A stretch of 64,000 bases of DNA, taken from assembly GCF_020010925.1 (NCBI RefSeq), contig NZ_JAGJBZ010000001.1, forward strand, positions 3,947,001 to 4,011,000. The letters run 5' to 3'. The notes below the pieces were generated by a model. The model was given only the letters and a program-made list of their open reading frames with translations, was not told the DNA's origin and ran no database searches. The position numbers and the translations under genes are program-made. This document shows, in pieces, positions 33,259 through 41,905 of this stretch. Every line of letters begins with the position of its first letter. The first letter of the stretch is position 1. This DNA comes from Streptomyces griseiscabiei (GTDB lineage Bacteria > Actinomycetota > Actinomycetes > Streptomycetales > Streptomycetaceae).

Positions 33259-34542
33259 ATGAATGTCCGCCGCAGCGCCGCGGTAGTCGCCGTACTCATC
33301 GTCGCAGCCGGGCTCGGGACGGGACTCGGGACCGGTTTCGCACCGGCCGCCCTCGCCGACGACGGCTCCCCCGCACCCTCCGCCTCGCCGTCGCAGGCGA
33401 TACCCACGGGCCTGTACGGCTCCAACGACCCCACGTACGACGGCGTCTGGCGGCAGTCCCTCGCGCTGCTCGCCCTGGACACCGTGGGCGAGAAGCCCGG
33501 GGCCGGGGCCGTGGAGTGGCTGGTCGGGCAGCAGTGCGCGAGCGGGGCGTTCGCGGCGTACCGGGCGGACGCCACCGCGAAGTGCGACGCGAAGACGGCC
33601 CTCGACACCAACAGCACGGCCGCCGCGGTGCAGGCGCTCGCCGCGGTGGGCGGGCGGGGCGCCGAGGCCGGGCGGGCCGTGCGGTGGCTGAAGGAGAACC
33701 AGAACGACGACGGCGGCTGGGGCTACAGCGCCGGAGGCCCCAGCGACGCGAACTCGACGTCCGTCGTGATCGGCGCGCTGACCGCCGTCGGCGACGCACC
33801 CGAGAAGCAGGAGAAGTCCGGCGAGTCGCCCTACGACGCTCTCCGCGCCCTCGCCGTCCCCTGCGGCGGCGACAGTGAGAAGAACGGCGGGGGCTTCGCC
33901 TATCAGCCCGACAAGAAGGGCGGGCTCGCGGCGAACGCGGACGCCACGGCCGCCGCCGTGCTCGGCGTCCTGGGCGAGGGCTTCGTGGCCGAGGCGGGCG
34001 ACGGGGAGGGTTCCGCCGGGAAGTGCGCCGCGGGCGACTCCCCGGCGGACCTGGCCCACAACGGTGCCGTCCACCTGGCCGGTGACCTCACCGCCGACGG
34101 CTATCTGAAGTCCTCCCTCGCGGGTGCGGAGGACCAGCCCGACCACGGCAACACCGCCGACGCGGTCGTCGCGCTCGCCGCCGCCGGGGACGAGGACGCG
34201 ACCAGGAAGCCGCTCTCCTGGCTGGAGAAGAACCACGGGGTGTGGGCGGCCAAGGCCGGGCCCGCCGCGTACGCGCAGCTCCTCTTCGCCGTGCACGCCA
34301 CCGGCGGCGACCCGCGCGACTTCGGCGGCACCGACCTCGTGGCCCAGCTCAAGGACACCGGTCCGGCGCGCGATGTGGACGACTACTCGTCCGTGCCCGT
34401 CGACGAGGAGGCGTACTACGACGGTGGGACCGACGACGGCACATGGTGGAAGATCGGGCTCGCGGGCGTCCTCGCCGCGATCGTCGCGGTCGTCGCCGGG
34501 TTCGTGCTGGCGAAGGCCCGCAGGAAGCGGCGGGAAGGGTGA
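33259..34542 (+). CDS. Exported, membrane-anchored alpha/alpha-toroid protein, putative cobalamin-capturing factor
   Basis: 427 aa. A signal peptide (residues 1-36, ending ALA-DD), a toroid of helical repeats (VWRQSLALLALDTVG, NSTAAAVQALAAVGG, LKENQNDDGGWGYSAGG, ANADATAAAVLGVLG, NTADAVVALAAAG), then a C-terminal membrane helix (IGLAGVLAAIVAVVAGFVLA) and a KARRKRR stop. Such repeats are often labelled prenyltransferase/squalene oxidase, but an exported form under a B12 riboswitch argues for ligand capture. The alpha domain of animal intrinsic factor/transcobalamin is the same fold class. First gene of the operon; it is coupled by GTGA overlap to the next gene. Confidence 0.85.
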   Translation: MNVRRSAAVVAVLIVAAGLGTGLGTGFAPAALADDGSPAPSASPSQAIPTGLYGSNDPTYDGVWRQSLALLALDTVGEKPGAGAVEWLVGQQCASGAFAAYRADATAKCDAKTALDTNSTAAAVQALAAVGGRGAEAGRAVRWLKENQNDDGGWGYSAGGPSDANSTSVVIGALTAVGDAPEKQEKSGESPYDALRALAVPCGGDSEKNGGGFAYQPDKKGGLAANADATAAAVLGVLGEGFVAEAGDGEGSAGKCAAGDSPADLAHNGAVHLAGDLTADGYLKSSLAGAEDQPDHGNTADAVVALAAAGDEDATRKPLSWLEKNHGVWAAKAGPAAYAQLLFAVHATGGDPRDFGGTDLVAQLKDTGPARDVDDYSSVPVDEEAYYDGGTDDGTWWKIGLAGVLAAIVAVVAGFVLAKARRKRREG

Positions 34543-35282
34543 CCAGTCGGCAGAGCGGCGCCGTGTCGCGGTCGCGGTCGCGTGGCGTCGTGCTCCTGCT
34601 GAGCGGCGTCCTCCTCACGCTGGGGCTGGGCGGCGTGGGGCAGGGGCAGGCCCATGCCGCCGCGTACCGCTACTGGTCGTTCTGGGAGCGGAACGGTTCG
34701 GCCTGGGCGTACGCCACGCAGGGGCCGTCGACCGCGCGACCCGTCGACGGGGAGGTGCAGGGGTTCCGGTTCGCGGTCAGCCGGGACTCCGGGGACGCGG
34801 TACGGCCGCGCGGGGTCGCCGACTTCGCCGCGATCTGCGGGAACACGGGCGCGCGGGCCGGGCAGAAGCGGGTCGCGCTGGTCGTCGACTTCGGCACGGC
34901 GGCGGACGCACCGGCCGGGGAGACTCCTCCGGCGGCGCGTACGGCGTGCGCGCGCGTGCCGGACGACGCGACCTCGGCCGAGGCGCTGGCGGCGGTCGCG
35001 AAGCCGCTGCGGTACGACACGAGCGCGATGCTCTGCGCGATCGCCGGATATCCGAGGGCGGGGTGCGGGGAGGCGGTGGGTTCCGACGAACACGCCGACA
35101 CCGACACCGACGGCACGGACGTCCCCGAAAGCCCTGCCACCTCTGCTGCCTCCGATGCCTCCGGCGCCTCCGGCGCCTCCGGCAAGGGCGACGGACCCGC
35201 CGTCGGGCTGTTCGTGGGTGTGGGAGTCGTCGCCGCGCTCGGGGCCGCCGCGGTGTGGCAGGCGCGGCGGCGCCGGGGGTAG
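34539..35282 (+). CDS. SCO2322-family exported membrane-anchored protein
   Basis: 247 aa. GTG overlaps the stop of the toroid gene. A signal peptide (VVLLLSGVLLTLGLGGVGQG, cut near AHA-AAY) precedes a globular domain of about 130 residues with YRYWSFWERNGSAWAYATQG and conserved cysteines (AAICGNTG, TACARV, MLCAIAGYPRAGCGE). A Ser/Ala/Gly linker and a C-terminal helix ending RRRRG follow. The family is named but uncharacterised. Its place between the toroid and EcfT suggests it works with them outside the cell in B12 binding. Whether it resembles the beta domain of intrinsic factor (DUF4430) is an open question. Confidence 0.85.
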   Translation: MTSRQSGAVSRSRSRGVVLLLSGVLLTLGLGGVGQGQAHAAAYRYWSFWERNGSAWAYATQGPSTARPVDGEVQGFRFAVSRDSGDAVRPRGVADFAAICGNTGARAGQKRVALVVDFGTAADAPAGETPPAARTACARVPDDATSAEALAAVAKPLRYDTSAMLCAIAGYPRAGCGEAVGSDEHADTDTDGTDVPESPATSAASDASGASGASGKGDGPAVGLFVGVGVVAALGAAAVWQARRRRG

Positions 35283-35288
35283 GGGCCG

Positions 35289-36503
35289 ATGCGGTGGTTC
35301 ACAGGGCGCCCGGAGGCGGGGCCGGCCGGGGACGGGGCCCGCGGCCCGGCGGTTCGAGGCGTGCACCCCCTCGCCTGGTGGCTCTGGGCGCTCGGCCTGG
35401 GGACCGCCGCGTCGCGTACGACCAACCCCCTGCTCCTCGGTCTGCTCATCGCGGTCGCCGGGTTCGTCGTGGCGACGCACCGGACCGACGCGCCCTGGGC
35501 CCGGTCGTACGCCGCGTTCGTGAAACTGGGGCTGGTGGTGCTGGTCGTACGGCTGGGGTTCGCGGTGGTGCTGGGGTCGCCGATCCCGGGGACGCACACC
35601 CTGTTCACGCTGCCCGAAGTGCCGCTCCCCGACTGGTCGCAGGGCATCCGGCTCGGCGGCCGGGTCACGGCGGAGGGGTTCCTGTTCGCGCTGTACGACG
35701 GGCTGCGGCTGGCCGCCCTGCTGATCTGTGTCGGCGCCGCGAACGCCCTCGCGAACCCGGCGCGGCTGCTCAAGTCGCTCCCCGGCGCCCTGTACGAGGC
35801 GGGCGTCGCGGTGGTGGTGGCGATGACGTTCGCACCGCATCTGGTGGCGGACGTCCAGCGGTTGCGGGCGGCCCGGCGGCTGCGCGGGCGGCCGGACCGG
35901 GGCGTACGGGGGCTGCTGCAGGTCGGACTGCCCGTGCTGGAGGGCGCGTTGGAGCGTTCGGTCGCGCTCGCCGCCGCGATGGACTCGCGCGGCTACGGCC
36001 GTACCGCCGACGTCCCGGCACCCGTCCGCCGTACGACCGCCGCGCTCACCCTCGGCGGGCTGCTCGGCGTCTGCGCGGGCACGTACGGGGTGTTGACGGC
36101 CGAGGGCGGCACATACGGTCTGCCCGTGCTGCTCATCGGGCTGGCCGCCGCGCTCGCCGGCCTGCGGCTGGGCGGCCGGCGCTCACCGCGCACCCGGTAC
36201 CGGCCGGATGTGTGGGGCGTGCGCGGGTGGCTGGTGGCCGGGTCCGGTGTCGCCGTCGCCGCCCTGCTGATCGCCGGCGCCGCGTACGACTCCGCCGCCC
36301 TGCACCCCGCCGTCGTCCCCCTCACCTCCCCGGACCTCCCCCTCCGCCCCGCCGCCGCGATCCTGCTGGGCCTCCTCCCCGCGTTCGCCGTACCGGCCCC
36401 GCGGAGACCGGCCCGGGACGCCCGGCCACCGAAGGCGACTCCGGACGCCGGCCCACCGAAAGCGGCTCCGGACGCCGCCCCGCCCACGAAGGAACACGCG
36501 TGA
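35289..36503 (+). CDS. ECF transporter transmembrane subunit (EcfT/CbiQ-like)
   Basis: 404 aa with about seven hydrophobic segments. The coupling-helix signature AMDSRGYGR (about residue 230), corresponding to the Ala-Arg-Gly motifs of EcfT that contact the ATPases, is present, preceded by RLRAARRLRGRPDRG. A Pro/Lys/Ala-rich tail (residues 375-404) is an extension. It links the S component to the ATPase pair. The GTGA overlap with the ATPase gene shows coupling. The substrate is inferred to be cobalamin or a corrinoid from the riboswitch. Confidence 0.9.
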   Translation: MRWFTGRPEAGPAGDGARGPAVRGVHPLAWWLWALGLGTAASRTTNPLLLGLLIAVAGFVVATHRTDAPWARSYAAFVKLGLVVLVVRLGFAVVLGSPIPGTHTLFTLPEVPLPDWSQGIRLGGRVTAEGFLFALYDGLRLAALLICVGAANALANPARLLKSLPGALYEAGVAVVVAMTFAPHLVADVQRLRAARRLRGRPDRGVRGLLQVGLPVLEGALERSVALAAAMDSRGYGRTADVPAPVRRTTAALTLGGLLGVCAGTYGVLTAEGGTYGLPVLLIGLAAALAGLRLGGRRSPRTRYRPDVWGVRGWLVAGSGVAVAALLIAGAAYDSAALHPAVVPLTSPDLPLRPAAAILLGLLPAFAVPAPRRPARDARPPKATPDAGPPKAAPDAAPPTKEHA

Positions 36504-38263
36504 TCCGCTTCGAGGATGTCTCCGTGACGTACGACGGGGCGGACCGACCCACCGTCCAGGGCGTGGACTTCGAGGTCCCGGAGGGTGAACTCGTGCTGCT
36601 CGTCGGGCCGTCGGGGGTCGGCAAGTCGACGGTGCTCGGCGCGGTGAGCGGACTCGTGCCGCACTTCACCGGCGGCACCCTGCGCGGCCGGGTCACGGTG
36701 GCGGGCCGGGACACCCGCACCCACAAGCCGCGTGAACTCGCCGATGTCGTGGGCACGGTGGGGCAGGACCCGCTGTCGCACTTCGTGACGGACACCGTCG
36801 AGGACGAACTCGCCTACGGGATGGAGTCGTTGGGGCTCGCCCCGGACGTCATGCGGCGCCGGGTGGAGGAGACGCTCGACCTGCTGGGCCTCGCGGACCT
36901 CCGTGACCGGCCGATCGCCACGCTCTCCGGCGGCCAGCAGCAGCGCGTCGCGATCGGGTCCGTCCTCACCCCGCACCCGGGCGTCCTCGTCCTCGACGAA
37001 CCGACCTCCGCGCTGGACCCGGCCGCCGCCGAGGAGGTCCTGGCCGTGCTCCAGCGGCTCGTCCACGACCTCGGCACGACCGTCCTCATGGCGGAGCACC
37101 GCCTGGAACGCGTCGTCCAGTACGCCGACCGGGTCGCCCTGCTCCCGGCCCCGGGCGCCCCGCCCGTCCTGGGCACCCCGGCGGAGGTGATGGCCGTCTC
37201 ACCGGTCTACCCACCGGTGGTGGACCTGGGCCGCCTGGCGGGCTGGTCCCCGCTGCCCCTGACCGTCCGGGACGCCCGCCGGCGCGCGGAACCACTCCGA
37301 GAGACCCTCGCCCTCAAGGGGCGCGGGGAACTGCGCGATCAACCACGACCCACCCACACCCCGCACACGACAGAGGCCCCCGAGCTCTCCCCGGCCTCAC
37401 GCTCCCTCCTCCGGCGCCTCATGACCAGGCGCACCCCCCTTCGCGCTCCCGCGCTCCCCGCCGCCCCGGCGACGGTCACGGCCCTCGACGTCCACCGCGG
37501 CCGTGTCCACGCCCTCACCCGCGTCGACCTCACCGTCACCCCCGGCGAGACGATCGCCCTCATGGGCCGCAACGGCGCCGGCAAGTCCACGCTCCTCTCC
37601 GCGCTGGTCGGCCTGGTGGCACCGGCGGCCGGTTCGGTGCGGGTGGGCGGGCTGGTCCCCCACCGGACGGCGCCCGGTGACCTCGTACGCCGGGTGGGAC
37701 TCGTACCGCAGGAGCCCCGTGACCTGCTGTACACGGACACGGTCGCGGCGGAGTGCGCGGCGGCGGACCGGGACGCGGGGGCCGAGGCGGGCACGTGCCG
37801 GGCGCTCGTGTCCGGGCTGCTGCCGGGGATCGGGGACGACACGCACCCCCGCGACCTGTCGGAGGGACAGCGCCTGGCGCTCGCGCTCGCGGTCGTCCTC
37901 ACGGCCCGCCCGCCGCTGCTGCTCCTCGACGAGCCGACCCGGGGTCTGGACTACGCGGCGAAGTCTCGCCTGGTCGGGACGTTGCGCGGGCTCGCCGCCG
38001 AGGGCCACGCCATCGTCCTCGCCACCCACGACGTCGAACTGGCCGCCGAGCTGGCCGACCGTGTCCTGATCCTCGCCGACGGCGAGATCGTCGCCGACGG
38101 CCCCACCGCCGAGATCGTCGTCGGCTCCCCGTCCTTCGCCCCCCAGACCACCAAGATCCTCGCTCCCCAGAAGTGGCTGACCCCGGCCCAGGTACGCCAC
38201 GCGCTGCGGGCGGCCGAGGGGGAAGGGCCCGGCGGGACCGGGGCAGGAGGCCGGCAGTCATGA
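36500..38263 (+). CDS. Fused double ATPase of the ECF transporter
   Basis: 587 aa with two ABC domains. Domain 1: Walker A GPSGVGKST (36-44), Q-loop VGQDPLSHF, signature LSGGQQQR, Walker B VLVLDEPTSALD. Domain 2 (from about residue 335): Walker A GRNGAGKST, Q-loop VPQEPRDLL, signature DLSEGQRLAL, Walker B LLLLDEPTRGLD. The linker (residues 265-330) contains KGRGELRDQPRPTHTPH, encoded by a copy of the dispersed palindrome arm. The second signature (LSEGQ) deviates from LSGGQ. It powers the EcfT/S complex. Confidence 0.93.
   Translation: MIRFEDVSVTYDGADRPTVQGVDFEVPEGELVLLVGPSGVGKSTVLGAVSGLVPHFTGGTLRGRVTVAGRDTRTHKPRELADVVGTVGQDPLSHFVTDTVEDELAYGMESLGLAPDVMRRRVEETLDLLGLADLRDRPIATLSGGQQQRVAIGSVLTPHPGVLVLDEPTSALDPAAAEEVLAVLQRLVHDLGTTVLMAEHRLERVVQYADRVALLPAPGAPPVLGTPAEVMAVSPVYPPVVDLGRLAGWSPLPLTVRDARRRAEPLRETLALKGRGELRDQPRPTHTPHTTEAPELSPASRSLLRRLMTRRTPLRAPALPAAPATVTALDVHRGRVHALTRVDLTVTPGETIALMGRNGAGKSTLLSALVGLVAPAAGSVRVGGLVPHRTAPGDLVRRVGLVPQEPRDLLYTDTVAAECAAADRDAGAEAGTCRALVSGLLPGIGDDTHPRDLSEGQRLALALAVVLTARPPLLLLDEPTRGLDYAAKSRLVGTLRGLAAEGHAIVLATHDVELAAELADRVLILADGEIVADGPTAEIVVGSPSFAPQTTKILAPQKWLTPAQVRHALRAAEGEGPGGTGAGGRQS
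37317..37338. repeat. Dispersed palindrome arm inside the ATPase linker
   Basis: aggggcgcggggaactgcgcga (22 nt, given here as aggggcgcgggg + aactgcgcga) is identical to the right arm of copy A at 16723-16744. It is in frame and encodes part of the interdomain linker. Confidence 0.85.
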
Positions 38264-39069
38264 GCCGTCCCGTCCCCCTCTCCCCGCGTACCGTCGCCGC
38301 CCTCCTCCTCGTCGGTCTCGTCGGCGGCGCGGCCTTCGCCTGGCCGTTCTTCGCGGACCCCGGGTCCCAGGTGACGGCGCACGCGCAGGACGCGCCGTGG
38401 CTGTTCGCGGGGCTGCTCGTGCTGCTGGTCGGGGTCGTCGGGGCGACGCTCTCGGAGGCCGGGCTCGGGGCGAAGGCGGTGGCGATGCTCGGGGTGCTCG
38501 CGGCGACCGGCGCGGCCCTGCGCCCCATCGGGGCGGGTACGGCCGGCATCGAGCCGATGTTCTTCCTGATGGTGCTCAGCGGCCGGGTCCTCGGCCCCGG
38601 CTTCGGCTTCACCCTCGGCGCGGTGACCATGTTCTCGTCCGCGCTGCTGACCGGGGGCGTGGGGCCGTGGATGCCGTTCCAGATGCTGTCGATGGGCTGG
38701 TTCGCGATGGGCGCCGGGCTGCTGCCGGGCGCCCGCCGCCTGCGCGGCCCTGCCGAACTCGCCCTGCTCGCCGTCTACGGCTTCGCCGCCGCCTTCGCCT
38801 ACGGCACGGTCATGAACCTCTACGGCTGGCCCTTCATCGGCACCCTCGCCTCGAACATCGCCTTCGACCCGGCCGCCGACCCGGCCACCAACCTCGCCCG
38901 TTTCGTCGCGTACTGCCTGGCCACCTCCCTCGGCTGGGACCTGGGCCGCGCGGTCGTCACCGTCGTCCTGACCCTCACGCTCGGCACCCCGGTGCTGAAG
39001 GCCCTGCGCCGGGCCACCCGCAGGGCAGCCTTCGAGAGCGCGGTCACATTCACCCCGCCCACCCGGTGA
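38260..39069 (+). CDS. ECF transporter substrate-binding (S) component
   Basis: 269 aa from an ATG that overlaps the ATPase stop (ATGA), with GGCAGGAGG upstream. About six to seven hydrophobic segments are present (VAALLLVGLVGGAAFAWPFF, WLFAGLLVLLVGVVGATLSE, FMLIL-like segments and others). Loops with GIEPMFFLMVLSGRVLGPGFG and TGGVGPWMPFQMLSMGW match S components annotated beside cobalamin riboswitches. It should bind the vitamin in the membrane and topple onto EcfT. Last gene of the operon. Confidence 0.88.
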   Translation: MSRPVPLSPRTVAALLLVGLVGGAAFAWPFFADPGSQVTAHAQDAPWLFAGLLVLLVGVVGATLSEAGLGAKAVAMLGVLAATGAALRPIGAGTAGIEPMFFLMVLSGRVLGPGFGFTLGAVTMFSSALLTGGVGPWMPFQMLSMGWFAMGAGLLPGARRLRGPAELALLAVYGFAAAFAYGTVMNLYGWPFIGTLASNIAFDPAADPATNLARFVAYCLATSLGWDLGRAVVTVVLTLTLGTPVLKALRRATRRAAFESAVTFTPPTR

Positions 39070-39160
39070 CCGACGGGCGAGCCACCCTCCACCGTGCGTC
39101 ACCTGAACCGTGAACCACCCCATAGGGCCCACGTCACATACGACGCGGGTTCGTAGATCG

Positions 39161-39185
39161 AAGAGCGTGACATGCACACGCTCTT
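39161..39185. terminator. 9-bp inverted repeat after the ECF operon
   Basis: AAGAGCGTG and CACGCTCTT flank a 7-nt loop about 90 nt after the S-component stop. There is no T-run, so an operator for the downstream transglycosylase is the alternative. Confidence 0.5.
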
Positions 39186-39416
39186 ACCACCTCCGACCTG
39201 CACAATGAGAGCCAGGTCACAGCAGGGGCCTTCGGCGCGGATACGACTACAACTAGCAAAAGGGGTCATTGCGGACGGCCGCCCCGGCTGTTTCTCTGGA
39301 TGAGTCGCAACGGCGCCGACGAGCCCCCGGGCCTCGGCGCCGACGTACGCCCCCACCGCACACCTCGTGGTGAAGGCATGCCCGCGACAGCAATGTCCCC
39401 GAAGAAAAGGTGCCCC
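39186..39416 (+). other. Long leader of the transglycosylase-like gene
   Basis: This 230-nt stretch has no gene. It holds an AT-richer patch (gatacgactacaactagcaaaag) likely to be a promoter, and a hairpin at 39311-39342 (cggcgccga / tcggcgccg, with gagccc/gggcc pairing inside the loop). In streptomycetes similar cell-wall hydrolase genes have riboswitch leaders, but I could not match a c-di-AMP (ydaO) consensus. Confidence 0.45.
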
Positions 39417-39827
39417 GTGACCAAGTCCGTTCTCCGCCGCATCGCCTCCCCGAAGAAGGCCCTCGCCGGTGTCACCCTGGCCGCTGCCGCGACCGGTGCC
39501 CTGCTCGCCGCCGCGCCCGCCCAGGCCGCGTCGGAGGCCTCTCAGGCCCAGGCGGTCGCGAAGAAGATGATCTCGGACTCGGCCCAGTACAAGTGCTTCT
39601 CCCACATCGTCGACCACGAGAGCGACTGGAACGTCGACGCGACGAACGCGTCCTCCGGTGCCTACGGCCTGGTCCAGGCGCTCCCCGGTTCGAAGATGGC
39701 CTCCGCCGGTTCCGACTGGAAGACCAACGCCGCCACCCAGATCAAGTGGGGCGTGGACTACATGAAGGACCGCTACGGCAGCCCCTGTGGCGCGTGGAAC
39801 TTCTGGCAGGCCAACAACTGGTACTGA
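39417..39827 (+). CDS. Small secreted transglycosylase SLT-like protein
   Basis: 136 aa from GTG 39417 (AAAAGG upstream). A signal peptide ends in APAQA-ASEA. The mature part has DHESDWNVDATNASSGAYGL then VQALPGSKMASAG, the SLT-type ES...SGAYGL core, and ends with WGVDYMKDRYGSPCGAWNFW. It should cleave peptidoglycan glycan strands. Two cysteines (YKCFSH, SPCGAW) may form a disulphide. Homologues are often abundant exoproteins. It has its own promoter region and terminator. Confidence 0.9.
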   Translation: MTKSVLRRIASPKKALAGVTLAAAATGALLAAAPAQAASEASQAQAVAKKMISDSAQYKCFSHIVDHESDWNVDATNASSGAYGLVQALPGSKMASAGSDWKTNAATQIKWGVDYMKDRYGSPCGAWNFWQANNWY

Positions 39828-39842
39828 CCAGCACGGACCGAA

Positions 39843-39876
39843 GGCGGCGGCCCCCGATCCCCGGGGCCGCCGTCTT
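39843..39876 (+). terminator. Hairpin terminator of the transglycosylase gene
   Basis: cggcggcccc (39845-39854) pairs with ggggccgccg (39863-39872), followed by TCTTC. Confidence 0.8.
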
Positions 39877-39997
39877 CGCCGTTCCAGGCTCCCCTCCCCT
39901 GCCCCCATGCCCCCGGCCCGGATGCGCCGGCCGTGGGCGGGGCGGAGAATGGGAGGAGTCCCAAGTCCCTCCCACGCCACGCGCATCGGGAGCCGTG

Positions 39998-41773
39998 ATG
40001 GACCGAGCCGAACTCCTGGCGGTGTTCTACGGGGAGGGCCCCGTCCCCGTGTTGTGGGCGACCGACTGCCCCGTGCACTTCGACGTATGGCTGGCCTTCG
40101 CCGGACCGCCGACACCCGCACCGGCGGCGCCCCCGTCGTCGTACCGGCAGGATCTGATCCTCGCCGTCCGGGAGGAGTACGGCGTCGAGCGGGCGCTCGA
40201 ACGGCTGCGGCGGCTGCGGCTGACCGAGGCGTGCCGGCCCGTGGCGGCCGGGAGTTTCGTGGTGGCGCAGATGACGCTGGAGGAACTGGTGACGGCGCTG
40301 CTGCCGTTGACCAATCTCGCGGGGGTGGTGCGGGTGTCGCACGAACTCGCCGTCGAGAGCGGGACGGAGGGCATCGAGAAGGCCCTCCAGGGGCACATCC
40401 GGGCCCCGGCGACCAGCGAGATCCACGACAACATGCAGCGCCGCCAGGAACGCGGGCGGCATCTGACCTGGTTCCTCAATCTGCTGCACCGGGTCATGGC
40501 GGACGCCGGCCCTGACCGCCGGGACGCGCGGGAGGTGACCGCCGCGCTCGTGCGGATGCTGGCCGACGCCGTGCCGGACGCGTCCCCGGTGCGCGGCGCC
40601 CACAGCCAGGTCGGGCAGGTCGTCGACCGGCGGCAGAAGTATCCGGTCGTCTCGGTGACGACGAACCGCCGGGCGTCCCGCGCGGTCGTACGGTCCCGGC
40701 GGACCATCAAGGCCGACGCCGCCGAGCAGGTGTTCTCGGTGGACACCGCCTCCATCGGCTGGGCCGTGGTCGACAGCGGCATCGACGCGCGGCACTCGGC
40801 GTTCCACGAGTGGGACACCACCGTCTCTCCGCCACGCAGACTGGAGTCGCGGATCGCCCGTTCCTTCGACTTCACCTGCGTACGGGCGAAGCTCCCCGAC
40901 GACGCGCTGGTCAACGGGCTGGTGAACTGGTCGGCCGCCCTGCCGTCCGTCGAGAACGACCCGGCCCCCGGCCCGCCCGCGCCGGGACGGCCGGACCCGT
41001 ATGTGCCGCCCGGCGACCAGCACGGTACGCACATCGCCGGGATCATCGGCGGATGGTGGCCGGAGCTGGAGTTCCGGGGCATCTGTCCGCGGATCCGGCT
41101 GTACGACTTCCGGGTGCTGAACGACGACGGCGAGGGCGACGAGTTCTCCATCGTCACCGCGCTCCAGGCGGTCCGGCACATCAACGAGCAGGCCGGGCGG
41201 TTCGTCATCGCCGGGGTCAACCTCAGTCTGTCGGTGCCGCACGACGTCGCCACCCACTCCACCGGGTGGACCCCGGTGTGCGTCGAGTGCGACCGGCTGA
41301 CACGGTCGGGGGTGGTGGTCGTCACGGCGGCCGGGAACGCCGGGTTCAGCGGGGCCGTCCGCACCCTGGGCACCGGCTACCACGACATCAGCATCTCCGA
41401 TCCCGGCAACGCGGAGTCGGTCATCACCGTCGGCTCCACCCACCGCAGCAATCCGCACCGCCACGGCGTCAGTCACTTCTCCAGCCGCGGCCCCACCGGC
41501 GACGGCCGGCCCAAGCCCGATCTGGTGGCGCCGGGCGAGGACATCGACGGTCCGATACCCGGCGAGGGCATCGCCGCCATGCACGGCACCAGCCAGGCGG
41601 CGGCCCATGTCAGCGGGGCGGCGGCCATGCTGCTGGCCCGCTACCGCGAGTTGCTCGGGCGCCCCGAGCGCGTGAAGGAGATCCTCTGCGCGACGGCGAC
41701 CGACCTCGCCCGTGAACGCGACTTCCAGGGCCATGGGCTCGTCGATGTGCTGCGCGCCATGCAGTCCGTGTGA
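39998..41773 (+). CDS. Subtilisin-like S8 protease with N-terminal extension, no signal peptide
   Basis: 591 aa. The catalytic triad is intact: Asp in AVVDSGIDARHS (about 260), His in DQHGTHIAGI (about 342) and Ser in HGTSQAAAHVSGAAAML (about 530), with the oxyanion Asn in VTAAGNAGFS. Residues 1-230 are a helical, unrecognised region with no export signal, so the enzyme looks cytoplasmic. ATG 39998 follows GGGAG. It is upstream of an MBL protein and a patatin on the same strand. Cytoplasmic S8 proteases paired with effectors are frequent in bacterial conflict systems, so an activating protease is a plausible role (inference). Confidence 0.88.
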   Translation: MDRAELLAVFYGEGPVPVLWATDCPVHFDVWLAFAGPPTPAPAAPPSSYRQDLILAVREEYGVERALERLRRLRLTEACRPVAAGSFVVAQMTLEELVTALLPLTNLAGVVRVSHELAVESGTEGIEKALQGHIRAPATSEIHDNMQRRQERGRHLTWFLNLLHRVMADAGPDRRDAREVTAALVRMLADAVPDASPVRGAHSQVGQVVDRRQKYPVVSVTTNRRASRAVVRSRRTIKADAAEQVFSVDTASIGWAVVDSGIDARHSAFHEWDTTVSPPRRLESRIARSFDFTCVRAKLPDDALVNGLVNWSAALPSVENDPAPGPPAPGRPDPYVPPGDQHGTHIAGIIGGWWPELEFRGICPRIRLYDFRVLNDDGEGDEFSIVTALQAVRHINEQAGRFVIAGVNLSLSVPHDVATHSTGWTPVCVECDRLTRSGVVVVTAAGNAGFSGAVRTLGTGYHDISISDPGNAESVITVGSTHRSNPHRHGVSHFSSRGPTGDGRPKPDLVAPGEDIDGPIPGEGIAAMHGTSQAAAHVSGAAAMLLARYRELLGRPERVKEILCATATDLARERDFQGHGLVDVLRAMQSV

Positions 41774-41778
41774 CACGG

Positions 41779-41830
41779 CCCGTACGGCACGGTCCGTACG
41801 GCGGTTGTCCGTACGGCGATGGTCCGTACG
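41779..41830. repeat. Four CCGTACGG repeats in the protease-MBL gap
   Basis: The 8-bp palindrome CCGTACGG occurs at 41779, 41793 and 41808, with a one-base variant at 41823. Spacing is 14-15 nt, inside the 132-nt gap. They could be an array of regulator sites or slippage products. Confidence 0.75.
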
Positions 41831-41905
41831 ACGGCCGGGCGACGGACCGGCCGGACGACGGACCCGCCGGGCGCTCGACCCGCCGGCCCGGTGAGGCAGG
41901 CGACC

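Noticed and set aside
39186..39416. c-di-AMP (ydaO) riboswitch before the SLT-like gene
   Set aside because: Such leaders occur before cell-wall hydrolases, but I could not match the conserved ydaO segments, so only a hairpin-containing leader is reported.
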